DNA of 19,315 bases from CAZPBO01 sp964584815 (lineage in GTDB: Bacteria; Planctomycetota; SKW154), in NCBI GenBank assembly GCA_964584815.1, contig CAZPBO010000046.1:1-19315 (forward strand), read 5' to 3'. The position numbers were made by a program, and so were the translations under genes. The first letter of the stretch is position 1, and each line of letters starts with the position of its first letter. Below the pieces are notes generated by a model that did not search any database, was not told the DNA's origin, and saw only the letters and a list, made by a program, of their open reading frames with translations. Shown here piece by piece: positions 13,289 through 19,315 of this stretch.

Positions 13289-14325
13289 AGGTGGCTGTTG
13301 TTGGTGTTGGGCATCTTGGAAGGGTGCACGCGCGCATTTACTCCGAAACGGAGGGGGTGGAACTTGTAGGGGTCGTGGACACCAACCGTGCCGTCGCCGA
13401 CCAAGTCGCTGACTCCCTATCCACACGCGCTTTCTATGACCACCGCGACATTATCGGTCTGGCTGACGCCGCCAGTGTCGCTACCCCCACAGAAAGCCAT
13501 TTCCCCGTCGCCTGCGAACTCCTAAACGCCGGTATGCATCTCATCATTGAGAAGCCCATGACCCCATCTCTTAAAGAAGCGGAAGAACTGGTCGCTCTCG
13601 CCAAGAAAAAAGGAGTCTGCCTGCAGGTAGGACATGTGGAGCGTTTCAACCCCGCCGTTATGGCGGTCGCCCCATTCATACACTCTCCCCGTTTCATTGA
13701 ATGCGACCGCATCAGCCCGTTCTCTTTCCGCTCCATTGACATAGGTGTCGTTCTTGACCTTATGATACACGATTTGGACATTGTGCTCGCGTTTGTCCAG
13801 TCAGAACCCGTTGAGGTGGAGGCGTTGGGGGTGGCGGTATTTGGGGAACACGAGGATATGGCGTCCGCCAGAATCCGCTTCGCTAATGGTTGTCTTGCCT
13901 ACCTGCGCGCCAGCCGCATCTCCGACAAGCGACTCCGAAAAATCCGCGTCTTCCAAACCGACTCCTACATCACCCTCAACTACGCCGAGCACACCGCCCA
14001 TATATTGCGCCGCAAAAAGAGCCTCTCCAGAAAGCAATTGCTGCTGCTGCGCGACCAGTATCCCACTATTGAAAAAGCGCAGGAATATCTCTTCCGCAAC
14101 CTCCTTGAGGTGGAAAAGGTGCCGATAAAGGAGGAGGAGCCTTTACGGATGGAGTTGCGCTCCTTCATTGAGGCGATAAAGGCGGGGCGCGAGCCAGAAG
14201 TCTCAGGTGAACTGGGACTTAAGGCAATGAGATTAGCCACTATGATACTTGACTCAATCCGCCGTAATCAAGAGAGCAGCGATGGGGCAATGGGTTCTTA
14301 TCTCGGCAGGCGAGGCGTCAGGTGA
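13267..14325 (+). CDS. Gfo/Idh/MocA-family NAD(P)-dependent dehydrogenase in lipid A cluster (GnnA-like by context)
   Basis: 352 residues. Rossmann motif GVGHLG (residues 13-18), EKP (95-97) and the catalytic-type HDLDIVL (His168) place it in Gfo/Idh/MocA. The position between lpxA and lpxB recalls the gnnA gene of Acidithiobacillus/Leptospira, whose product oxidises UDP-GlcNAc at C3 so that a transaminase (GnnB) can make the 2,3-diamino sugar. No transaminase gene lies in this window, so the diamino-sugar role is unproven; a similar dehydrogenase gene sits near lpxI/lpxB in delta-proteobacterial lipid A clusters without established function. ATG at 13267 inside the end of lpxA; its own end overlaps lpxB by 44 nt. 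Confidence 0.85.
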   Translation: MSGRDNLKVAVVGVGHLGRVHARIYSETEGVELVGVVDTNRAVADQVADSLSTRAFYDHRDIIGLADAASVATPTESHFPVACELLNAGMHLIIEKPMTPSLKEAEELVALAKKKGVCLQVGHVERFNPAVMAVAPFIHSPRFIECDRISPFSFRSIDIGVVLDLMIHDLDIVLAFVQSEPVEVEALGVAVFGEHEDMASARIRFANGCLAYLRASRISDKRLRKIRVFQTDSYITLNYAEHTAHILRRKKSLSRKQLLLLRDQYPTIEKAQEYLFRNLLEVEKVPIKEEEPLRMELRSFIEAIKAGREPEVSGELGLKAMRLATMILDSIRRNQESSDGAMGSYLGRRGVR

Positions 14326-15388
14326 CCTGCACGGTGCAAACCTTGTGCGCGCATTCAAAAAGCAAAATCCTCACCTTGCCTTCTTCGGCATCGGAGGTGC
14401 GCAACTTAAATCCGAAGGGGTAGACATCCTTGCCGATGTTACCCCCCTTGCATCCATCGGTCCTTTTGAGGGTATTTCCACTTACAGACGGCTCGTTCGC
14501 GTATTCTTCCAACTCATAAGGGAAACAAAGAAGAGAAAACCATCCGCTGCAGTCCTTATTGACTACCCAGAATTCAATATGCGTCTTGCTCCGCGACTCA
14601 AGAGACTCGGGATTCCCGTTTTTTACTACATCGTTCCGCAGGTGTGGGCGTGGCGCTCACACCGCGTCGCCACCCTCGCCAACTTCACCGATATGGCTTT
14701 GTGTGTGCTCCCTTTTGAAGAGGCGTGGTTGCGCCGCCACGGCGTCAACGCCCATTTCGTCGGGCACCCGCTCCTTGATGCCGTCCCCAACCCAGAAACT
14801 CTGAACGCCGCAAAAAGCGAGTTCGCCCCTGAAGACAGACCGCTTGTCGCCCTTCTCCCAGGCTCCCGTCGCCACGAGGTTAAACGCCTGCTGCCACTTA
14901 TGCTTGAGTCTGCAGAAAGGTTATTAAGAAGGGTTCCTACTTCGTTTTGCGTCTCCCGCGCCGTATCCGTCCCAAAACGCTTTTTTGCGCCGTCCCCATA
15001 CCCCATCACAGACAGGACATATCGTCTCCTTGCCGCCGCTGACTGTGCTGTCGTCACAAGCGGAACCGCCACTCTGGAAGCCGCTCTTCTCCTCTGTCCC
15101 TCCGTTGTCGTATACCGTGTCTCAACCCCGACCTTCCTTCTCCTGCGTTGGCTGCTCCATATACGCACATATGCTCTTTGCAACATAGCCGCCGGCGAAC
15201 CTGTGGCGGAAGAGTTGATTCAGTATCGTGCCACACCCAACCGCATTGCAAAAGCCGTCCATCATTTACTTGATGAGCGCCTGCGCCGCGATAAAATAGA
15301 GGCGCTCAAAAGGCTCAAACAGCGCCTTGGCGGCGCAGGTGTCGCCAACAGGGTTGCGTCTCTGATTCTCAACTATTTGGGAGGATGA
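14282..15388 (+). CDS. lpxB: lipid-A-disaccharide synthase
   Basis: 368 residues from ATG 14282. SAGEASGDLHGANL at the N-terminus and FFGIGGAQL are family hallmarks. Asp94 (VLIDYPEFN) matches E. coli catalytic Asp98 and Arg196 (LLPGSRRHEV) matches Arg201; the donor-binding SGTATLEAALL and the C-terminal swapped helix region are present. This GT19 enzyme condenses UDP-2,3-diacylglucosamine with lipid X at the inner-membrane surface. An ATG-less extension back to 14249 exists but lies inside the dehydrogenase gene. The 44-nt overlap with the upstream gene indicates translational coupling. The stop is 3 nt before the radical SAM start. Confidence 0.95.
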   Translation: MGQWVLISAGEASGDLHGANLVRAFKKQNPHLAFFGIGGAQLKSEGVDILADVTPLASIGPFEGISTYRRLVRVFFQLIRETKKRKPSAAVLIDYPEFNMRLAPRLKRLGIPVFYYIVPQVWAWRSHRVATLANFTDMALCVLPFEEAWLRRHGVNAHFVGHPLLDAVPNPETLNAAKSEFAPEDRPLVALLPGSRRHEVKRLLPLMLESAERLLRRVPTSFCVSRAVSVPKRFFAPSPYPITDRTYRLLAAADCAVVTSGTATLEAALLLCPSVVVYRVSTPTFLLLRWLLHIRTYALCNIAAGEPVAEELIQYRATPNRIAKAVHHLLDERLRRDKIEALKRLKQRLGGAGVANRVASLILNYLGG

Positions 15389-15391
15389 GCA

Positions 15392-16666
15392 ATGCTTAAG
15401 GAAAACTTCCATCTTTTAAGCGTTGAGATGTCGTTAGATGAAAACGGTAAACTTTCCGCAAAAGCGGATGGAGCCTTTGCTCCCATCGCCAACACATACC
15501 TTCCATACCTCGTTAAGGTGCTCAACTCTCTTAAGATAATCGCCTGGAAGGATGGGCGGGTGGTGTATAATCTCTACAATCCGCCGCAGCCGTCAAAGGC
15601 TGGCATCCGCGCTCTTGTCCGCAAACTGAAAGAACGCGTCTTCGGCTATGTCTTCCCTGGAACAGCCAACATCGCCGTCACCGCAAAATGTCAGTGCAAG
15701 TGCGTCCACTGCTCATTTGCCCGCTTCAAAAAAACTGGGGCAAAGGAACTGACCACAGAACAACTGAAGAGCGCGGTGAAGCAATCACTTGACTTAGGCG
15801 CCAACTTAATAATCTTTGTGGGAGGAGAACCACTGCTTCATCCCGATATCTGCGAGTTGATTCGGTCCGTTCCGAAGGACAAGGCGATAGTCTCCATCTT
15901 CACCAACGGCTGGGCGCTGACGGACGAAACCGCAAAGGAACTGGCAGAAGCGGGTCTTGACAATCTCTATGTCTCCATTGACAGTCCTGTTCCTGAAGAG
16001 CACGACTCCCTGCGTGGTATAAAAGGGCTTTTCCAGCGCGCAATTGACGGAGCACTCGCCGCTAAAGAGCGTGGCATCCTCGTCGGACTTTCAACATACG
16101 CCACACACGAACGACTCGCGTCAGGAAAACTTGAGCGCCTTATACAGTTCGCGCAGAAAACTGGCTTCCACGAGGTCACTATATTTGATTGCGTCCCTTC
16201 AGGCAAGTTCCTGCGCAATGTGGACGGCATCCTAACGCGTGAGGAGAAAAAGCGCATAGTAGAGTTGCAGAACCGCTACCATTGGTCGGAGCACCCAATG
16301 GGGGTGATAGCACAAGCGTGGGTAAACAGTCCTGAAGGTGCGGGGTGCTTCGGCGCCTTCTCACAACTCTATCTCACCCCCTACGGCGATGTCTGCCCCT
16401 GCGACTTTAATCCCATTTCCTTCGGTAACATCCTTGAAGAGCCGCTGGAGAAGATTTGGTTCCGTATGACGCACCATCCCGACTTCTGCTATCGCCACGC
16501 CACTTGCCGTATGCAGACACCCGCATACCGCAAAAAATATATTGACCCCATTCCCGATGATGCAACACTGCCTGTGCCGATATCAAACTACGCCGACCTG
16601 CCGCCACTGCCGAAAAACGAACTCAAAAAACCAGACCCGACCACCCTTGAAAGCGGTATGCGCTGA
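15392..16666 (+). CDS. radical SAM protein with SPASM-like C-terminus
   Basis: 424 residues from ATG 15392 with GGGAGG upstream inside the lpxB end. After an N-terminal extension of about 90 residues, the radical SAM core shows CxxxCxxC (C100, C104, C107), a GGEPL motif, IFTNGW and LYVSIDS. The C-terminus has a cysteine pattern (GCFGAF, PYGDVCPCDFNP, FCYRHATC) followed by FGNI and LEKIW, typical of SPASM/Twitch auxiliary cluster domains. SPASM proteins modify peptides, proteins or small molecules with 5'-deoxyadenosyl radical chemistry. The substrate is unknown; co-transcription with lpxB makes a role in lipid or envelope modification conceivable but it may be coincidental. The C-terminal tail (about 385-424) is Pro-rich. 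Confidence 0.88.
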   Translation: MLKENFHLLSVEMSLDENGKLSAKADGAFAPIANTYLPYLVKVLNSLKIIAWKDGRVVYNLYNPPQPSKAGIRALVRKLKERVFGYVFPGTANIAVTAKCQCKCVHCSFARFKKTGAKELTTEQLKSAVKQSLDLGANLIIFVGGEPLLHPDICELIRSVPKDKAIVSIFTNGWALTDETAKELAEAGLDNLYVSIDSPVPEEHDSLRGIKGLFQRAIDGALAAKERGILVGLSTYATHERLASGKLERLIQFAQKTGFHEVTIFDCVPSGKFLRNVDGILTREEKKRIVELQNRYHWSEHPMGVIAQAWVNSPEGAGCFGAFSQLYLTPYGDVCPCDFNPISFGNILEEPLEKIWFRMTHHPDFCYRHATCRMQTPAYRKKYIDPIPDDATLPVPISNYADLPPLPKNELKKPDPTTLESGMR

Positions 16667-16680
16667 AAACGCTCCCCTAT

Positions 16681-16709
16681 TTGACCCCCTCCCCTCCTTG
16701 CTGTAAAAT
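16681..16709 (+). promoter_or_regulatory. sigma70-type promoter of the ferredoxin gene
   Basis: TTGACC (16681-16686) and TAAAAT (16704-16709) are separated by 17 nt, with TG directly before the -10. The start point would be near 16716, 27 nt before the ATG. The promoter begins only 14 nt after the radical SAM stop. Confidence 0.65.
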
Positions 16710-16742
16710 GGCATCCTGCAAGAACGGTTTGGGAGATGTGTT

Positions 16743-17126
16743 ATGGCGCGACTTCTACACGACGAGAAACTCTGCACGGGCTGCAGAACCTGTATGATGG
16801 TGTGCGCGGTTGTGAACCAGTCCGCCGCAAACCCCAAAAAAGCCGCCCTGCGGATAATCCCTCATATGCCCGAACCGCGCTTCTCACTTGTCGTCTGCAA
16901 CCAGTGCGGACATTGCGCTGATGTCTGCCCAAACGATGCCATTCAAAAACGCGACGGCGTCTATGTCATAAACCCTGACGACTGCACCGCCTGCTACAGT
17001 TGCGTTGAAGAATGCCCACAAAACGCAATGTTCACTCACCCTGAGGTGGAAACGCCCATAAAATGCGTACTTTGCGGAGAATGCGTGCAGGAATGCCCGC
17101 GTTCCGCCCTCTCCATCGGCGACTGA
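16743..17126 (+). CDS. four-cluster [4Fe-4S] ferredoxin-type electron-transfer protein
   Basis: 127 residues with exactly 16 cysteines in four CxxCxxCxxxC sets: C11/14/17/21, C52/55/58/62, C81/84/87/91 and C108/111/114/118. This is the layout of the HycB/DmsB-like electron-transfer subunit family, in which four [4Fe-4S] clusters form a wire, here in a short version. No signal peptide, so cytoplasmic. ATG at 16743 with GGGAG (16731-16735). Typical partners are molybdopterin or tungstopterin oxidoreductases (for example aldehyde ferredoxin oxidoreductases) or hydrogenases, none of which is in this window; the gene has its own promoter and stands alone. Confidence 0.9.
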   Translation: MARLLHDEKLCTGCRTCMMVCAVVNQSAANPKKAALRIIPHMPEPRFSLVVCNQCGHCADVCPNDAIQKRDGVYVINPDDCTACYSCVEECPQNAMFTHPEVETPIKCVLCGECVQECPRSALSIGD

Positions 17127-17238
17127 CCACACAAAACACCACTATGTAGAAGAACCAGAATCCAACACTTGCAGTTACAGACGAAAGCGACCCTACCCGC
17201 GCACACCCCTAAAATGCCACCCAATCCTATAGCCGTCC

Positions 17239-17481
17239 TTACTCATCTTTGGTAAGCAACTCCTTTATCTGCTCCACGCTCAGGACCTTGCCCGCCGCCT
17301 TCACCTCGCCGTCCACAACCAAAGCCGGCGTTATCATCACACCAAAACCCATTATCTTGCTTATGTCGGTCACCTTCTCAAGCGCAATCTCAACACCTAC
17401 CTCCTCCGCCGCCTGCTTCACATTCTCAAACAACTTCTCACATTTCGCACATCCCACGCCAAGAACTTTCACTTCCCTCAC
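17239..17481 (-). CDS. small thioredoxin-fold redox protein (MTH895/TM0996-like)
   Basis: 80 residues from GTG 17481, with GGAGGG (17488-17493) overlapping the stop of the upstream permease gene. The CxxC active site is GCAKC (Cys11/Cys14), followed by a helix, and the cis-Pro position is in MITPALVVDGEV. Size and pattern fit the small redox-active disulfide protein family (MTH895), which commonly accompanies permeases of the DUF318/ArsP type. It probably reduces or carries a thiol-reactive substrate of the permease, but that is inference. Cytoplasmic; third gene of the arsR-permease-redox operon. Confidence 0.9.
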   Translation of the reverse strand: MREVKVLGVGCAKCEKLFENVKQAAEEVGVEIALEKVTDISKIMGFGVMITPALVVDGEVKAAGKVLSVEQIKELLTKDE

Positions 17482-17492
17482 CTTACGCCCTC

Positions 17493-18794
17493 CTATCCAA
17501 ATATCGCACCATACATTTTGCCCGCTATAGTCGCCATCACAACCACCAACCCTACGAACACCAGCGTCTTTTTCGTCCCCATAATGCTGCGTATGACGAG
17601 CATATTGGGCAGACTTAAGGCGGGTCCTGCAAGCAGCAGTGCCAGAGCAGGTCCTTTACCCATACCACTGCCGATAAGCCCCTGCAGTATCGGCACCTCC
17701 GTTAGGGTGGCGAAATACATAAACGCTCCCGCCACCGCAGCAAATAGGTTCGCCGCCAGCGAATTCCCACCCACCGCCGCCGATACCCAGCCACTCGGCA
17801 CCACCCCCTCCTGCCCAGGACGACCCAACAAAAATCCCGCTACCAACACACCCGCAAAAAGCAGCGGCAATATCTGCTTCGCAAATCCCCACGATTCCTC
17901 AAGCCACTCACCAACCTCGTCGTCCCTGCGGCTTGTTATAAGAACCAGCCCCACAATGCCGACTATAAACGCCAGCATCGGATATTGCGGGAAAAGAAAC
18001 GCGCAGACCGCCACAGCCAGACCCACCCCCAAAACCTGCCACCACCTCACCTTAAACCATAAAACAAGCGCTACGCCAAGCCCCGCCGCCGAAAATGCCG
18101 TTATCCACCATTTCGCGCCATAAATCGCACCCCACACCCCACCCTGATGCTGCGGTTTCCCCCAATTCGCAAAAACCAGAACCGCCACCATAGAGGCAAA
18201 ATAAAGCGCATTCTGCCATAACGGACGCGCCACCTCAACCTCCCCCATCCCCATCTGCGCCTCCGCCTTCGCCAACTCCTCCTTCCTGAAAATAAGATGC
18301 ATCAGAAGACCTATCACAATGCTGAATGATACGGCACCAACCGCACGCGCAATCCCCAACTCCACCCCCAAAACCCGCGCCGTCAAAATTATCGCCAGAA
18401 CATTTATCGCAGGTCCTGAATACAAAAATGCACACGCAGGTCCTAACCCCGCACCCATCTTGTATATCCCCGCAAAAAGCGGCAACACCGTGCAGGAGCA
18501 TACCGCAAGAACACTGCCCGATACCGACGCTACCCCGTATGAAACAACCTTCTTCGCCTGCGCACCAAGATACCGCATCACCGATTCCTTGCTCACAAAC
18601 ACCGATATCGCACCAGCAATAAAAAATGCCGGCACAAGACATAAAACCACATGCTCCCGCGCATACCACCTGACAAGCGCAAGCGACTCAAACACCGCCT
18701 TCCGAAAACGCTCACTCCCAACAGGTAGGAAAAAGCATCCCGCAAATACGCCTACCAGAATAACCAACACCTTCCACTCACGACGCCATTCCAT
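17493..18794 (-). CDS. permease of the DUF318/ArsP (SO_0444, YraQ) family
   Basis: 433 residues from ATG 18794, supported by GGGAG at 7 nt; the TTG at 18830 would overlap the end of the ArsR gene. Roughly ten hydrophobic segments in two halves separated by a short cytoplasmic loop. The two halves carry related GPA motifs: SGPAINVLAIIL in the first and AGPALSLPNMLV in the second, indicating internal duplication. The first half has AVCSCTVLPLFAG, whose CSC is typical of the family and could bind soft metalloids. Members export organoarsenicals (ArsP) or are uncharacterised efflux permeases. The ArsR gene upstream and the CxxC protein downstream support a metalloid or thiol-reactive substrate; the exact ion is not visible. 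Confidence 0.9.
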   Translation of the reverse strand: MEWRREWKVLVILVGVFAGCFFLPVGSERFRKAVFESLALVRWYAREHVVLCLVPAFFIAGAISVFVSKESVMRYLGAQAKKVVSYGVASVSGSVLAVCSCTVLPLFAGIYKMGAGLGPACAFLYSGPAINVLAIILTARVLGVELGIARAVGAVSFSIVIGLLMHLIFRKEELAKAEAQMGMGEVEVARPLWQNALYFASMVAVLVFANWGKPQHQGGVWGAIYGAKWWITAFSAAGLGVALVLWFKVRWWQVLGVGLAVAVCAFLFPQYPMLAFIVGIVGLVLITSRRDDEVGEWLEESWGFAKQILPLLFAGVLVAGFLLGRPGQEGVVPSGWVSAAVGGNSLAANLFAAVAGAFMYFATLTEVPILQGLIGSGMGKGPALALLLAGPALSLPNMLVIRSIMGTKKTLVFVGLVVVMATIAGKMYGAIFG

Positions 18795-18822
18795 TGGCTG
18801 CTCCCTACACAGATGAACAGAC

Positions 18823-19149
18823 TCATCCAATAAGTTCTTTCCTCGCTCGTGCAGTCGCCCTCAAAACCGCCTCAACACAGTTGAAGAAGTTAAGCACACA
18901 CGGTGTCTTCAGAAAGTAGAAAATGTGCATACCTTCCCTGCGGCTTTCAACAATCCCCACCTCCTTAAGCAATGCCAGATGCCTTGAAACAACAGGGAAT
19001 TTCGCGCCTGTATGCTCCGCCAACTCGCCAACAGAACACGCCCCTTGAGCAAGTCTATCCACAATCAAAAGCCTTGTTGGATGAGCAAGCGCTTTAAGAA
19101 CCCTTGCCCGCATCTGATACCTTGCTAAAACCCTTTTGCCAACCACCAT
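18823..19149 (-). CDS. ArsR/SmtB-family transcriptional regulator
   Basis: 108 residues from ATG 19149, with GGAGGAGAGG (19153-19162) upstream. Winged-helix layout: RVLKALAHPTRLLIVDRL, then the recognition helix FPVVSRHLALLKEVGIVESRREG and a wing with MHIFYFL. It lacks the ELCVCDL motif of classic ArsR; instead it has Cys38 and a C-terminal pair Cys84/Cys91 in TPCVLNFFNC, which suggests a different metalloid/thiol sensor site. It is first in the operon and probably autorepresses through the palindrome at 19176-19192. Its stop is 28 nt before the permease start. Confidence 0.93.
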   Translation of the reverse strand: MVVGKRVLARYQMRARVLKALAHPTRLLIVDRLAQGACSVGELAEHTGAKFPVVSRHLALLKEVGIVESRREGMHIFYFLKTPCVLNFFNCVEAVLRATARARKELIG

Positions 19150-19175
19150 TTTCCTCTCCTCCCAATTGTCTGGGG

Positions 19176-19192
19176 AGTTAACCGACTTAACT
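19176..19192. promoter_or_regulatory. perfect inverted repeat, probable ArsR operator
   Basis: AGTTAA (19176-19181) and TTAACT (19187-19192) form a perfect 6-5-6 palindrome. It abuts the -10 element of the arsR promoter and would cover the transcription start. ArsR-family dimers bind such short imperfect or perfect repeats at promoters. A weaker second repeat, CCCA-N6-TGGG (19161-19174), lies between it and the ribosome site. Confidence 0.6.
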
Positions 19193-19220
19193 ATTTAGCC
19201 AAAAGGTAAATGATTGTCAA
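19192..19220 (-). promoter_or_regulatory. promoter of the arsR-permease-redox operon
   Basis: On the minus strand a consensus TTGACA (19215-19220) and TAAATA (19192-19197) are separated by 17 nt. The -10 is a weak match. The start point would fall inside the adjacent palindrome. Nothing recognisable is seen further right to the window end. Confidence 0.6.
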
Positions 19221-19315
19221 CAAAAAACCACCTTCCTTGAACAATTCGTCAACTCGTCACCGACCGAATACTGGTAACTATCCGCACAGCGTTTGTCCGA
19301 CGCCGTATCAGCGTC

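Noticed and set aside
14626..15186. 186-residue open frame on the minus strand
   Set aside because: It is antisense to conserved lpxB and shows a low-complexity Arg/Ser/Thr-rich translation with no family resemblance.
17127..17238. Intergenic region between convergent ferredoxin and CxxC-protein genes, examined for a terminator or small RNA
   Set aside because: No stem-loop with a U-run and no small ORF with a ribosome site could be supported by eye.
18795..18830. TTG start at 18830 for the permease
   Set aside because: It would overlap the ArsR stop and has no ribosome site; ATG 18794 has GGGAG at 7 nt.

Overview
The window looks like a piece of a draft genome from a diderm (Gram-negative) bacterium of moderately high GC. 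It carries a lipid A biosynthesis cluster with an OmpH/Skp chaperone gene, and two secreted transglutaminase-fold proteins. A radical SAM protein, a four-cluster ferredoxin and an ArsR/permease/CxxC-protein cassette suggest an anaerobic or microaerophilic life. The phylum cannot be fixed from this sequence: an LpxC-FabZ fusion is known from Bacteroidetes-like groups, but the rest of the gene content also fits deep-branching or candidate phyla. A run of exactly 100 N at 5766-5865 marks a scaffold gap.

Left part (1-5325). The 3' end of a TPR protein gene runs off the left edge. It converges on a minus-strand block of four genes, read right to left: a STAS-metallophosphoesterase fusion, an exported transglutaminase-like protein with an apparently intact Cys/His/Glu triad, an exported paralogue in which all three of those residues are replaced and a thioredoxin-like domain is added, and an FchA-type methenyl-THF cyclohydrolase/cyclodeaminase. 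The last three are tightly spaced. Upstream is a minus-strand tRNA-Thr(CGT) with its own good promoter.

Middle (5326-8692). A long plus-strand ORF encodes zinc-ribbon modules, a proline-rich linker, a coiled-coil region and a C-terminal beta-rich domain. It is interrupted by the N gap, so its continuity is unproven. It meets a minus-strand creatininase-family amidohydrolase gene tail to tail with one base between stop codons.

Right-centre (8773-16666). This is the lipid A block on the plus strand: a small two-TM protein gene, a small helical protein gene, ompH, lpxD, lpxC-fabZ, lpxA, a Gfo/Idh/MocA dehydrogenase gene, lpxB and a radical SAM gene. From lpxD to lpxB the genes overlap by 11-44 nt and from ompH on the block looks like one transcript. 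It supplies LpxA, LpxC, LpxD and LpxB (acylation, deacetylation, second acylation, disaccharide synthesis) plus FabZ for hydroxyacyl supply. The UDP-2,3-diacylglucosamine pyrophosphatase step (LpxH/LpxI/LpxG) is not recognisable in the cluster.

Right end (16681-19315). A separately promoted four-cluster ferredoxin gene is followed, on the minus strand, by an arsR - permease - CxxC small thioredoxin-fold operon. Upstream of arsR there is a TTGACA promoter with a perfect 6-5-6 inverted repeat at the expected start point. The last 95 bases (beyond 19220) hold nothing I can recognise. No IS element, integrase, CRISPR array, phage gene or clear intrinsic terminator was seen. No gene-free stretch exceeds 300 bases.
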